51,932 nt of DNA from Synechococcaceae cyanobacterium SM2_3_2. Lineage in GTDB: Bacteria > Cyanobacteriota > Cyanobacteriia > Thermostichales > Thermostichaceae. The notes beneath the pieces were generated by a model, which ran no database searches, had not been told where the DNA came from, and was given only the letters and a program-made list of their open reading frames with translations. The stretch lies in assembly GCA_012031565.1 (NCBI GenBank), contig JAAUUM010000004.1:1-51932 (forward strand), in the 5' to 3' direction. Positions 1 through 8,970 of this stretch are shown here, piece by piece. How positions within the stretch are numbered: position 1 is the stretch's first letter; every line of letters starts with the position of its first letter. The position numbers were made by a program, and so were the translations under genes.

Positions 1-75
1 GAGCTGGAGCTGTACTAAGTCGATATGAGCCAATTAATCGAGGGTTTCAGATGTTGCTGCCCTCACAGAGCAACT

Positions 76-555
76 TCAGCCCTGGAACTCTGCCTCGATA
101 TCATCATCCTCAACTTCGCTGTAGTCTCCTTCAGACATGACGGGACTCTCCACTGCACTGCCCTCAACCTCGGGATCCCCAGAAGGATCCACAGCCTCCT
201 CCCGCTGCCGTTCTAACTGGTTGAGCAGGGCCAAAACCTTGGTGCCCCGTTCCAACGACGTGTCTTGGGCAAACACCACCACAGGCGTCCGCCGTAACCC
301 CAGCCGGGATCCCACCTGTCGCCGGACAAAACTGGTGGCTGCTGCCAGCCCCTCCATCGTTTCTTGCTGAGCCTCCTCAGTGCCATAGATGCTGACAAAG
401 ATGCGGGCGTGCTGGAGATCGCCAGAGACATCCACCGAGGTGACGCTGACCATGCCTGCCCCCACTCGGTCGTCTTTAATGCCCGAAATTAGCATCTGGC
501 TGACCTCGCGCCGAATCAGCTCTGCCACTCGTTCTACTCGTCTGGTTGTCGCCAT
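76..555 (-). CDS. rbfA: 30S ribosome-binding factor A
   Basis: RbfA binds the 30S subunit late in assembly and helps mature the 5' end of 16S rRNA; it acts in the cytoplasm. The first ~115 residues show the family pattern: [17 protein letters not shown] at the start, then [17 protein letters not shown] and [16 protein letters not shown], consistent with its single KH-like domain. At 159 residues it is longer than the usual 120-135. The extra part is an acidic tail from about residue 118 (many E, D and S), common in cyanobacterial homologues. The ATG at 555 is the only sensible start. No neighbour suggests an operon; the next 300 bases upstream are non-coding. Confidence 0.93.
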   Translation of the reverse strand: MATTRRVERVAELIRREVSQMLISGIKDDRVGAGMVSVTSVDVSGDLQHARIFVSIYGTEEAQQETMEGLAAATSFVRRQVGSRLGLRRTPVVVFAQDTSLERGTKVLALLNQLERQREEAVDPSGDPEVEGSAVESPVMSEGDYSEVEDDDIEAEFQG

Positions 556-863
556 GCGCGGGATCCTGTGCTCACGTTCTCTACCTTATCTCTCTGGTGG
601 CCCCTGCTTCAGATCTCAAACCCCATCAATCTCCCCACTGTTTTGATCCGCCTCTCATGTGTGTAACTTTTTCATTAAGAAATCTTGCAATTTTCCTCAG
701 AAAGACCAAGATATGCTTTTTGACCTATGATTCAACTCCATAACCTTCAAAATGGTGATTTGGGATACTAGCCCATTCCAGCTCCCCCCTTATGGTGGGC
801 AGAACCATTATTTGCAGCAAGTAGAAATACCTATCGTCATCAGCAGATGACAGGAGTGCCCTG
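556..863. other. AT-rich intergenic region, no gene seen
   Basis: Divergent spacer between rbfA (leftward) and a small rightward ORF. It is clearly more AT-rich than the flanking genes, especially 640-780, as expected for two promoters. I could not place a convincing -35/-10 pair. No GGATCC core occurs here, although cores are dense on both sides. Confidence 0.5.
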
Positions 864-1085
864 ATGAGCAAGCCCCCTGATGTAATGCGGCTCTCGTTTG
901 AGAAGTTTTTGTTAGATATCACCGAGCCATTGGATCCCTTGATCTCGCTCAAGTTGACCCAGCTAAGCCTCTCGCTGGCCGAAACCGCCTACAGCATGGG
1001 TTTTCAGGACGGCCAGCACCAGCCCACCGCCTCCGGCACCTGTGGCTATTGTCCCCACTCCGTCACCCAGCACCTCGACCGCTAA
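864..1085 (+). CDS. small hypothetical protein (73 aa)
   Basis: Not recognised. The start is supported by an AGGAG about 7 bases before the ATG. Residues 1-55 look like a real soluble helical protein (LSFEKFLLDITEPLDPLISL, then LSLSLAETAYSMGFQDGQ). The last ~18 residues are Cys/His-rich and less convincing. From about 1040 another frame reads a proline/serine-rich stretch (PPPAPVAIVPTPSPS) that resembles a natural C-terminal linker. The true gene could therefore continue in that frame if one base were missing near 1027, but it would then overlap the photolyase, so I keep the ORF as read. It lies about 90 bases upstream of the photolyase on the same strand. Confidence 0.45.
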   Translation: MSKPPDVMRLSFEKFLLDITEPLDPLISLKLTQLSLSLAETAYSMGFQDGQHQPTASGTCGYCPHSVTQHLDR

Positions 1086-1172
1086 TCCGATCCACCAGCA
1101 GGATCCTCAGCCGATACCCCCTCATGCGGTGGGGCTGATAAAGTGGGGATCCCGTCTGGTCATCGCATTCCC

Positions 1173-2588
1173 ATGGTATCCCCTGTTCTGGTCTGGCACC
1201 GGCGCGATCTGCGCGTCCATGACAACAAAGCTCTACATGCGGCCTGCCAACAGGGTGATTGGATCCTCCCGGTTTTTGTTTTGGATCCCGATATTCTGGC
1301 TAGACCTGACACTGCCCCGGCCCGCGTCAGTTATATGCTGGATGCCCTGCGGCAGCTACAGCTCAGCTATGCCCAATTGGGGGGATCCCTGGTGGTGCGC
1401 CAAGGGGATCCCGTGCAAGTGTTGCCGCGACTGGCGCAACAGGTGGGGGCAACAGCGGTGCATTGGAACCAGGATGTGGAACCCTACGCTCTGCGACGGG
1501 ATCAGGCGGTGATGGAGTCGTTGGCTCAGCAAGGGATCCCTGGCCATTCTCATCAAGATATGCTGCTCCATGACGTGGATCAGGTCAAAACCCAAGCGGG
1601 TGCTGTCTACTCCGTCTTTACCCCGTTTTGGCGCAACTGGAGCACTCTGGCCAAAGCAGCCCCTCTGCCCAAGCCCGCCCGGATCCAGACCCCTGAGTTA
1701 GATTCGCTGCCCTTGCCTAGCCTGTCAGATCTGGGCTTGAGCTGTGACCAGATCTTAGAACCCGCTGGAGAGCAGGCGGCACTGGATCGATTGGATCAAT
1801 TTTGCCAGGGATCCGGGATCTGGGACTACGCCGAGCAGCGCAACACTCCGGCGGTGGCGGGCACCTCGGGCTTGAGCCCCCATCTGCGGTGGGGCACCCT
1901 CGGCATCCGGCAGGTTTGGCGGGCCACATTTTTGGCAGCAGCCAAAATCCGCAGCGATGAGGAAACCAACAGCCTGACCACATGGCGACAGGAGCTGTGC
2001 TGGCGGGAGTTCTATAAATATGTGTTGTTTCATTGGCCGCATCTGGAAACCAACTGCTATCGGCAGGCTTTTGATGCCCTGGTCTGGGACAACAAGCCCG
2101 ATCAGTTTCAAGCCTGGTGTGAGGGCCAAACCGGTTATCCCCTGGTGGATGCCGCCATGCGCCAACTCAACCAAACCGGCTGGATGCACAATCGCTGTCG
2201 GATGGTGGTGGCTAGCTTTTTGACCAAAGATTTGCTGATCGACTGGCGCTGGGGGGAGCGCTACTTTATGCAAAAGCTGGTGGATGGGGATCTAGCGGCC
2301 AACAATGGCGGCTGGCAATGGAGTGCCAGCGTGGGTACAGATGCCAAACCAATGCGTATTTTCAACCCCTCGACCCAAGCCGTCAAGTTCGATCCAGAGG
2401 GGGACTATATCCGCCGCTATGTGCCCGAACTGGGGGGAGCGGATACCCCTGCTCTGCTGGATGTCAGCGACTCTAAGTCAGGGCTGCGGGCTTTGCGAGA
2501 GCGGCGCAGGTGTGGCTACCCAGACCCGATTGTGGATCACAAACAGCAGCAACATCTGTTTAAGCAACGCTACCAAACCTGTCGGTAA
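1173..2588 (+). CDS. phr: deoxyribodipyrimidine photolyase (class I)
   Basis: Repairs UV-induced cyclobutane pyrimidine dimers using blue light, with FAD as catalyst and an antenna cofactor. The N-terminal alpha/beta domain opens with VLVWHRRDLRVHDN. The C-terminal FAD domain carries WRQELCWREFYKY, WMHNRCRM (about residue 337) and NNGGWQWSASVGTDA (about 377-391), which hold the FAD-contacting Asn and Asp. At 471 residues it matches the bacterial family. I start at ATG 1173; a GTG at 1143 in the same frame would add ten unconserved residues. The antenna type (8-HDF or MTHF) cannot be settled by eye; characterised cyanobacterial relatives use 8-HDF. A light-exposed lifestyle fits. Confidence 0.95.
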   Translation: MVSPVLVWHRRDLRVHDNKALHAACQQGDWILPVFVLDPDILARPDTAPARVSYMLDALRQLQLSYAQLGGSLVVRQGDPVQVLPRLAQQVGATAVHWNQDVEPYALRRDQAVMESLAQQGIPGHSHQDMLLHDVDQVKTQAGAVYSVFTPFWRNWSTLAKAAPLPKPARIQTPELDSLPLPSLSDLGLSCDQILEPAGEQAALDRLDQFCQGSGIWDYAEQRNTPAVAGTSGLSPHLRWGTLGIRQVWRATFLAAAKIRSDEETNSLTTWRQELCWREFYKYVLFHWPHLETNCYRQAFDALVWDNKPDQFQAWCEGQTGYPLVDAAMRQLNQTGWMHNRCRMVVASFLTKDLLIDWRWGERYFMQKLVDGDLAANNGGWQWSASVGTDAKPMRIFNPSTQAVKFDPEGDYIRRYVPELGGADTPALLDVSDSKSGLRALRERRRCGYPDPIVDHKQQQHLFKQRYQTCR

Positions 2589-2808
2589 TCGCCCCGGTAG
2601 CCCCCAAAGAACAAGAGCGACAACAAGTCTAACCCCAGAGACCTCAACCGGGATCCCATTTGGTAGTTAGCATTACCTTTGGATCGGGATCCTTTGCATT
2701 GTAATTGGATTGTAATCAGCTCAACTATCAGATGGGTGAACATTAGCCCACTGGTCGGCTCAAACCCTGACTTGATCAGCCCTGGATCCCGACTATTACG
2801 AGGATGTT

Positions 2809-3875
2809 ATGAGTGCGTTACCTCAGGGGCCGTTTCGTCGCATCCAAACTGGGCTGATCATCTTTGGCATCACCCTAATCATTGCCGTTCTGGGCTATGT
2901 CTGGGCGGGATGGGGGGTTTTGGATTCTATCTACATGGTGGTGATCACCATTTTGGGGTGGGATACGGAGAAGTCCGACCCCTACTGGATCCCCATCTCA
3001 AGGTCTTTACGATTGTGGTGATCATTGCGGGCACATCGGCCTCGGTCTACACGGTGGGGGGCTTTGTGCAGTTGATTGCGGAGGGCGAGATCAAACGAGC
3101 ATTGGGGACGCGGCGGATGTCACTAGGGATCGAGAACCTCAAAAATCATGTCATCATCTGTGGCTTTGGCCGCATCGGTCAGGTCTTGGCCCACGAACTG
3201 CGGCAAAATCGCAAGCCCTTTGTGGTGATCGATCACAATCCAGAGCGGGTGGCTCAGGCAGAAGCACTGGGCTATTGGGTACGAATGGGGGATGCCACCG
3301 AAGAAGAGGTATTGGAGGCGGTGGGGCTGCGGCGGGCTCAGGTCTTGGCCACCGTCTTACGCAGCGATGCCGCCAATGTCTTTATCACCCTCACCTCCCG
3401 CAGTCTCAATTCCTCCTTGTTCATCGTGGCCCGAGGAGAATCCGGCTCCACCGAGCGCAAGCTCTTACAGGCGGGAGCCGATCATGTGGTGTTACCAGCG
3501 GCCATCGGTGGCATCCGCATGGCTCATCTGATCACCCACCCAGCGGTGGAAGATCTGCTGGATCAGGCCATGTCCCGCAACCTCCTCACCGAGCAATTGG
3601 CTCAGATCGAGATCCAACTGGTGGATCTGCAAGTGCAGCCCGGATCCCCCTTGGTGGGGCAATCGCTGGGCTATTTGGAGGTGCGGGGCAAGCGGAGCTT
3701 TTTGATCGTGGCCTTGCGGCGCGCCAATGGCCAGACCATCTCCAGCCCGGATCCCAGCCTAGAACTGGCGGTAGGTGACACGGTGATCGTCTTGGGGCAC
3801 AAGGATGACATTCCTCAGTTGGCCCAACGCTATCAAGTGCAGCGGCCCATCACCTACCGAGGGGCGCAAGCCTAG
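2809..3875 (+). pseudogene. K+ channel with RCK (TrkA-N/TrkA-C) domain, split by a -1 frameshift
   Basis: A two-helix potassium channel followed by a cytoplasmic regulatory RCK domain. ATG 2809 follows a GAGGA and begins MSALPQGPFRR, then a membrane helix and the pore helix (SIYMVVITI). At the TTTTGGGG run (2951-2958) the frame is lost by one base. The next frame gives the selectivity filter GVGYGEV, a second membrane helix (FTIVVIIAGTSASVYTVGG), a Rossmann RCK domain with GFGRIG near 3165, and a TrkA-C domain ending in 3875. One extra T or G in the run restores a continuous ~355-residue protein. No other part is damaged, so a sequencing error or a very recent mutation is likely. The ligand sensed by the RCK domain is unknown. 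Confidence 0.85.
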
Positions 3876-4029
3876 ACCCTCCTGACTTGCCCCATCAGGT
3901 TGGGGATAGAGCCGAGGAGATCCGCTTCTTTTCTCAGATGACCGCAAACCTTGGTGATGTTCCGCATATCGCAGGTCTCATCTCAATGTTATAGTGCGAA
4001 CACTTCTTTTTTCATGTACTTACGTAACT

Positions 4030-4554
4030 ATGACCGCGCCTGTGGCCAATGATGACAGTCTCTTCGGCACTCAGTCTGAAGATACTCAGGAGGGCAACGT
4101 CCTTTATGACCATGCCTACGGCATTATCCCCGTCCTATCCCCCACCGCAACCCAAGAACACCGCTACCTGCTGATTCTCCACAACAAAGGGCATTGGGGC
4201 TTTCCGAAAGGACATCAGGATCCCGGTGAATCGGATCTGGATACCGCCAAGCGTGAGCTACAGGAGGAGACGGGGCTCACCGATTATCTGATGATGGCGG
4301 AGGCAGAGTTCACAGAGCATTACCGCTTCACTCGTCCAGACGGGATCCCTGTCCGCAAGGAAGTGCTCTACTTTGTGGCGTTGGTGGAGGAAGATGAGAA
4401 TGGGGATCCCCCGCCGATCCAAGTCCAACCCGACGAGATCTCCGACTTCCGCTGGTGTACCTTTGACCAAGCAATCAAACTTTTGCGCTTCAAAGAGATC
4501 AATCACCTGATCCGCAATGCTGAGCATCACCTGCGTTCTTTCTTTAATTACTAG
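4030..4554 (+). CDS. Nudix hydrolase, diadenosine tetraphosphatase-like
   Basis: A Nudix enzyme that hydrolyses a nucleoside diphosphate linked to another moiety. The complete Nudix box, G-x5-E-x7-REL-QEETGL, spans residues 61-83. The surrounding KGHQDPGESDLDTAKRELQ closely resembles the asymmetrical Ap4A hydrolase group (NUDT2 type), so removal of signalling or damaged dinucleoside polyphosphates is the most likely role. I start at ATG 4030; a GTG at 3994 in frame would add twelve residues with no family support. It is a stand-alone gene, with 154 bases of non-coding DNA upstream and the convergent Amt-GGDEF gene ending about 40 bases downstream. Confidence 0.85.
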   Translation: MTAPVANDDSLFGTQSEDTQEGNVLYDHAYGIIPVLSPTATQEHRYLLILHNKGHWGFPKGHQDPGESDLDTAKRELQEETGLTDYLMMAEAEFTEHYRFTRPDGIPVRKEVLYFVALVEEDENGDPPPIQVQPDEISDFRWCTFDQAIKLLRFKEINHLIRNAEHHLRSFFNY

Positions 4555-4583
4555 AGGGTCTAGTTAAGAGTGGCTTGAAGCCG

Positions 4584-4610
4584 TCACTAGCACATCACTA
4601 GCACATCACT
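4584..4610. repeat. 11-bp tandem repeat, about 2.5 copies, across a stop codon
   Basis: The unit TCACTAGCACA occurs at 4584-4594 and 4595-4605, and its first five bases recur at 4606-4610. The repeat supplies the stop codon (4598-4600, minus strand) and last codons of the Amt-PAS-GGDEF gene. Confidence 0.9.
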
Positions 4611-6847
4611 TGATTGCGGCCCCCCTGTTTGGCACGATACAGACCCTGATCCGCCTGACTCATGGCTTGGGCAAGAGTTTGATTGGGGTTGACTTCAGCC
4701 AAGCCGATACTGACGGTCACTTGCAAAGGGATCCCAGCCTGGGTGAGAGTTTCCATCATTTCCACCTGATGCCGCAGGCGCTCCGCCACCCCTTGCGCCC
4801 CCAGCGCCGTCAGCCCGGGCAAGCAGCCGGCAAATTCTTCGCCCCCAATCCGCGCCCAGATATCTTGATCCCGAAAGGCATTCATGTCGATTTCTGCCAC
4901 CGCCCGAATCACCTCATCCCCCACCGGATGTCCATAGGTATCGTTGACTAGCTTAAACCGGTCGATATCGAGAATAAAAACAGAGATCGGTTTCTCGTCC
5001 AATCGAACCTGCTCCACCAGCTGAAGGGCTCTTTCAAAAAAGGAACGGCGGTTGAGACAGCCTGTCAAGGGATCCCGTTCTGCCAGGTGCTTCAGTTGGA
5101 TCTCCATCGTCTTGCGGTTGGAGATGTCATTGAAAGAATAGAGTACCGATAGCTCGCCATCATAGAGCAGCTTGATGCCAGAGATCAAAGACCAAAAATA
5201 CTGGCCGCTCACCTTGCGAAGCCGAGCCTCAAAGTCAAACTTAGGATGCTCAAACGTAATGCTTTTGAGAAAGGTTTCGCGGGTGGATAACTGCTCCCAA
5301 AAATCCATCTCGGTATAGCGGCCCGCCTCAGGCAACGTAAAGCCAAATAGCTGTGCCGCCCGCTGATTGATATATTTCAGCTTCCCCGTCGCGGGATCAC
5401 TGATTACCACTGGAAAAGCCTGAGAGTTGAGGATGGTCAAGAGCCGCTCTCGACTTTCCACTAGCTCTTTGGTGACTTCATTCACCTTTTGTAAAACTCG
5501 GTTGTAGTGAGCCGCAATGGGCGACACTTCGGTTTCGGGTTCCACAAAGACCGGCTGACTAAAGTCTCCCGCCATCGAATGGGCATTCATGCTGGTCAAT
5601 AAATCTTGGGTGGAGGTGCTAGCCCCGTGCTCTGAGATATTGAGACCAATCCGCTCTTCTTCCGCCGTTACCCGCAGGGGAAGCACCTGTTTTAGGGCCA
5701 ACAACATCAGCATACTGATCCCGAAGGCATATAGGCCAACGGCTAGGATCCCCAACGACTGCACCCCTAAGCGATAAAGCAGGGAATGCTGAGCCGCCCA
5801 GGGGCCAGAGGTGCTCAGCAGTGCGGCGGCAAAGGTGCCCCAGATGCCACAGACCAAATGAGCTGGCACTGCCCCAATCGCATCGTCAATCTTGGCCTGA
5901 CTCAGCCACCAATCGGCATAGGTGCAAAGGATCCCGCCGATACCGGCTGCAATCACCGCACCCATAGAGGTCATCTGGTCACAGCCGGCAGTGACCGAAA
6001 CCAGCCCCCCAATCACTCCATTCATGATGATTTGGACGCGAGGTTGCTTATCGCTCATCCAGGTGGCGACTAATGCGGTCAAGCCCCCCACCGCGCCCCC
6101 CAAGGCCGTATTGACCAAAATCTGTGGCACGGTTTCGGTCATGCCCAAGGTACTGCCACCATTGAAGCCGAACCAGCCGAACCAAAGGAGAAACACCCCC
6201 AGGACAGAGATGGGCAAGTTATGACCTTCAATGGCTTTACCTGCTAATCCTGACGAGTGCCCCCCTTCACCTTGCCCAAAGCGACCGATGCGAGGCCCGA
6301 TCGTGATGATAGAGGCCAATGATACCCAGCCGCCGACGCTGTGAACCACCGTGGCCCCAGCAAAATCATGAAAGTCAAGGTTGGCCAACCAGCCCGAAGT
6401 CGTCTCAGCAAAGTAGCCGCCCCAAACCCAGTGGCCGGTGATCGGGTAAACCAATCCTGACAAAATCATCGCCACCCAAAAGTAACCGCCAAACGTCATC
6501 CGTTCCGCCACGGCCCCCGAAACGATGGTGGTGGAAGTTCCACAGAACACCAACTGAAACAGAAAGAACGCATAGGTCTGGGTTGTCCAGCCATCAGGAA
6601 GCCATAGTTGCCAGCCTATCCAGCCTCCCCATGAGTCGCCAAACATCAACTGGAAGCCAATCGCCCAGAAGATGGCGCTGGAGATGCAAAAGTCTACCAA
6701 GTTTTTGATGGCAACATTAATGCTGTTTTTGGCCCGCACCAATCCACTTTCTAGGCAACAAAAACCTGCCTGCATGGTGGTGACCAAAATGGCGCAAAAC
6801 AGGATCCACAGGGTATCCAAATCAATCGATAGGGTAGTGGTAGTCAC
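4598..6847 (-). CDS. ammonium transporter-PAS-GGDEF fusion (putative ammonium-responsive diguanylate cyclase)
   Basis: Residues 1-~400 form a complete Amt/Rh ammonium channel. FQLVFCGTSTT holds the Phe gate, Asp161 lies in LDFHDFAG, and the two pore histidines are His169 (TVVHSVGG) and His330 (VPAHLVCGIWG). A ~60-residue linker with coiled-coil character (NRVLQKVNEVTKELVESRE) leads to a PAS domain (about 465-575) and a GGDEF domain (about 588-749). The GGDEF domain has RDPLTGCLNRR, the active-site GGEEF at 668-672, and an inhibitory RxxD at 659-662 exactly five residues before it. All catalytic signatures are intact, so it should make cyclic-di-GMP under product control. Ammonium binding or transport may be transmitted through the PAS linker; that coupling is inference. 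It lies in the inner membrane with the output domain in the cytoplasm. It stands alone, with no glnB or glnK nearby. Confidence 0.93.
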   Translation of the reverse strand: MTTTTLSIDLDTLWILFCAILVTTMQAGFCCLESGLVRAKNSINVAIKNLVDFCISSAIFWAIGFQLMFGDSWGGWIGWQLWLPDGWTTQTYAFFLFQLVFCGTSTTIVSGAVAERMTFGGYFWVAMILSGLVYPITGHWVWGGYFAETTSGWLANLDFHDFAGATVVHSVGGWVSLASIITIGPRIGRFGQGEGGHSSGLAGKAIEGHNLPISVLGVFLLWFGWFGFNGGSTLGMTETVPQILVNTALGGAVGGLTALVATWMSDKQPRVQIIMNGVIGGLVSVTAGCDQMTSMGAVIAAGIGGILCTYADWWLSQAKIDDAIGAVPAHLVCGIWGTFAAALLSTSGPWAAQHSLLYRLGVQSLGILAVGLYAFGISMLMLLALKQVLPLRVTAEEERIGLNISEHGASTSTQDLLTSMNAHSMAGDFSQPVFVEPETEVSPIAAHYNRVLQKVNEVTKELVESRERLLTILNSQAFPVVISDPATGKLKYINQRAAQLFGFTLPEAGRYTEMDFWEQLSTRETFLKSITFEHPKFDFEARLRKVSGQYFWSLISGIKLLYDGELSVLYSFNDISNRKTMEIQLKHLAERDPLTGCLNRRSFFERALQLVEQVRLDEKPISVFILDIDRFKLVNDTYGHPVGDEVIRAVAEIDMNAFRDQDIWARIGGEEFAGCLPGLTALGAQGVAERLRHQVEMMETLTQAGIPLQVTVSIGLAEVNPNQTLAQAMSQADQGLYRAKQGGRNQVMC

Positions 6848-7064
6848 AGTTTTGGCAGGGGTGAAAGGGGTGGAAACAAACCGATTGTCGTCGGTACTTT
6901 AACCTTCTTACAAATCTCAAGGGATCCGCTCATTCGCTTAATGTAAGTCCACAACCCTACCTTGTGTTGGCTACCGCCCTCTGGGATCCTTCTATCTATA
7001 CCCCGAATCTCTATGCCCCGGATCCCCGTCACCTTGCAGCCTCCGCCGGGATCCCTTAGAATAA

Positions 7065-7077
7065 ACTCATAATGAGT
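7065..7077. promoter_or_regulatory. 13-bp palindrome upstream of dps, possible operator
   Basis: ACTCATAATGAGT is perfectly self-complementary around its central base. It lies in the most AT-rich part of the dps upstream region, about 145 bases before the start codon. It could bind a dimeric repressor such as a Fur/PerR-class protein, which often controls dps, but it does not match a textbook Fur or PerR box. Confidence 0.3.
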
Positions 7078-7168
7078 ATGAGATAGAAGGTGGCAAGCAC
7101 GAGATCTAGCGCTGTCGTAGGTCATAATTCAGGACAGGCGTCAGCCCCGAGCTAGCCTCGACATCACT

Positions 7169-7200
7169 CAGCACCTTACTCAGCCAGCACCTTACTCAGC
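7169..7200. repeat. 16-bp perfect tandem duplication in the dps leader
   Basis: CAGCACCTTACTCAGC occurs at 7169-7184 and again at 7185-7200, ending 21 bases before the dps ATG. Confidence 0.95.
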
Positions 7201-7221
7201 ACGTTCAGGAGCACAAGCCCT

Positions 7222-7725
7222 ATGGTTATGACCCAAGCCCGCAACCGCACCTACTCCACCCACAACACTATTCCTGCCGACCAACGGCTGGCCATCATCG
7301 AGATCCTCAATCAAGCTTTAGCCGAAACATTGGATCTGAAAACCCAGGTCAAACAAGCCCATTGGAATGTCAAAGGGCTGAATTTCATTGCTCTGCATGA
7401 GATGTTTGACACCTTTGCCACCACCCTTGAGGGGTATGTGGATATGCTGGCCGAGCGGGTGACAGCTTTGGGGGGCACCGCGATGGGCACCGCACGGATC
7501 GCCGCATCTGCCTCCACCTTGCCGGAGTATGACCTGACCGCCGTCAATGGCCAGCAACATTTGGAAGCTCTGTTGGCCCGTTATGGTCAGTATGCCTCCA
7601 GCGTTCGAGCCAACATTGACAAAACTGCTGAGCTAGGGGATGCCGATACTGCCGACCTGTTTACCGAGATCTCCCGTCAGATTGACTCAGATATGTGGTT
7701 CATTGAAGCTCACTTGCAGGGCTAA
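7222..7725 (+). CDS. dps: Dps-family DNA-binding ferritin
   Basis: A dodecameric mini-ferritin that oxidises Fe(II) with peroxide and stores the iron; some members also coat DNA. The family hallmark is complete: His47 in QAHWNVKG, and Asp74 and Glu78 in DMLAERVTALGG, which form the intersubunit ferroxidase site. At 167 residues it is of normal length. A second in-frame ATG at 7228 is an equally possible start. It is monocistronic. Its leader carries a palindrome and a tandem duplication, so oxidative or iron control is plausible but not shown. Confidence 0.95.
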   Translation: MVMTQARNRTYSTHNTIPADQRLAIIEILNQALAETLDLKTQVKQAHWNVKGLNFIALHEMFDTFATTLEGYVDMLAERVTALGGTAMGTARIAASASTLPEYDLTAVNGQQHLEALLARYGQYASSVRANIDKTAELGDADTADLFTEISRQIDSDMWFIEAHLQG

Positions 7726-7737
7726 ATTCAGACTCAG

Positions 7738-7786
7738 GAGCGGGCGGGAGGTAAGACTCAGATTGCTTTTTCTCCACCGCCCACTC
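7738..7786 (+). terminator. possible hairpin terminator after dps
   Basis: GAGCGGGCGG at 7738-7747 can pair with CCGCCCACTC at 7777-7786 with one G-T pair. The loop is long (29 bases) and no T run follows, so termination is only a suggestion. Confidence 0.3.
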
Positions 7787-7807
7787 TGAACCACCCAAGA
7801 ATCGACC

Positions 7808-8970
7808 GGGATCCACTAGGATGCACAATGGACATCAATGCACTGTGTTGACAAGCTCGGATCCCCATGAACTCGTCGTTTCCCCTGATCTATCTCTCAG
7901 CCCTAGCCCTGATTCTCAGTGTGGTGGGCTGGTTTGTGTTTCGTGAGATTCGTCGCACCCGCCGTCAAGAGGAGATCATCAATCGACTGCAAGGTCGGCT
8001 GACCAAAGAGAAGGGATCCCCCCAAGAGCATTATGAGTTGGGATCCGTCTATCTGGAAAAGCGGCTCTATATGCAGGCGGCTACTCAACTGAAGCGGTCG
8101 CTGGAGGTGGCAGGAGAGACTATCCCCCCAGCCTGTAATGCTTTAGGCTTCGTTTACTTTTGCCAAGGCCAATATGATCTGGCCATCAGATACTACAAAG
8201 ATGCTCTAGACGCGGATCCCGATTATGTGACTGCCTGGAATAATCTGGGCCACGCCTACGAAAAGAAAAACTTGGTCAGTCCCGGCCTGGAAGCCTATGA
8301 GTCTGCCCTGAAGGTGGATCCCACCAATTCGTTGGCCCGTCGGCGGGCGGATTCCCTCCGCAAGCGGCTGGCTCCAGCCGGATCCTAAATCCTAAAGATG
8401 TGCTGGCTTCTGGGCCGAGAGCAACATGACCGGATTGAGGGGCGACAGGCGAGTGGATCCGGCAATCGCCACGGAACGAGCCAAGTTGACCTGCAATAGC
8501 TGCGGCGACCAGCCCCAATGGGTGACCTGTTGGATCCCTTGGGTGGCGGCGTCAAGGGTGGCAAAGCTAGCCACCAGTATCCCACCGGGCAACAGACGAT
8601 GCTGAACAACCCTCAAGATGGCCCCGAGATCGTGTCCTCCTCCCCCCATCACCACCCGATAGGGATCCGGCAGTGCTGCCAATGCCTCAGGGGCTTTGCC
8701 ATTGATGATCTCTAGGTTGGAAAGGCCAAAGCGATCACGGTTTTGCTGAATTAAGTGGATCCCTGCCGCCCGTTTTTCGATGGCATAAACCTGCCCTTGG
8801 GGCACAAGGCGGGCCATCTCTACCGCAATGGATCCCGTGCCGGAGCCGATATCCCACAGGATCCCAGACTGGGGCAGTTGCAGTAGCCCTAAAATTTGGA
8901 TCCGAATCTCCAGCTTGGTCATCAATCCGGGCTGATCGGGGTAGGTGTGAAACCAAGAGTCTGGGATCCC
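7808..8970. repeat. dense stretch of the iterated palindrome GGGATCCC
   Basis: About 15 GGATCC cores, several extended to GGGATCCC, lie in this 1.16-kb stretch, where chance would give about 0.3. It is one dense example of a motif that covers nearly the whole window, in genes and spacers and in all reading frames. The only long gene-bearing gap is the restriction-modification island (27,795-30,134). Confidence 0.9.
7867..8388 (+). CDS. ycf37: TPR protein, Ycf37-type photosystem I assembly factor
   Basis: A membrane-anchored tetratricopeptide-repeat protein. Residues 5-25 are one transmembrane helix (PLIYLSALALILSVVGWFVF), followed by a basic stretch (REIRRTRRQEE) that should face the cytoplasm or stroma side. 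Then come three TPR motifs (about 55-85, 91-122 and 125-157; the last two read AWNNLGHAYEKK and YESALKVDP). The length (173) and layout match Ycf37 of cyanobacteria and red-algal plastids, which helps assemble or stabilise photosystem I. Many unrelated TPR proteins exist, so the name rests on architecture. It is followed immediately by the convergent cobL. Confidence 0.72.
   Translation: MNSSFPLIYLSALALILSVVGWFVFREIRRTRRQEEIINRLQGRLTKEKGSPQEHYELGSVYLEKRLYMQAATQLKRSLEVAGETIPPACNALGFVYFCQGQYDLAIRYYKDALDADPDYVTAWNNLGHAYEKKNLVSPGLEAYESALKVDPTNSLARRRADSLRKRLAPAGS

Larger units (their letters stand above)
6848..7221. other. divergent regulatory region between amt-GGDEF and dps
   Basis: 374 bases without a convincing gene. 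It holds several GGATCC cores, an AT-rich patch around 7055-7085 with a 13-bp perfect palindrome, and a 16-bp tandem duplication (both listed separately). The dps leader would occupy its right half. Confidence 0.5.

Noticed and set aside
2949-2962. Programmed ribosomal frameshift in the K+ channel
   Set aside because: Three other genes in the window have the same kind of one-base loss and no slippery-site plus structure is evident; error or mutation is simpler.
6844-7125. 93-codon minus-strand frame upstream of amt-GGDEF
   Set aside because: Composition is GGATCC-driven (RDP, GG) and not protein-like, and it overlaps the promoter region; no family resemblance.
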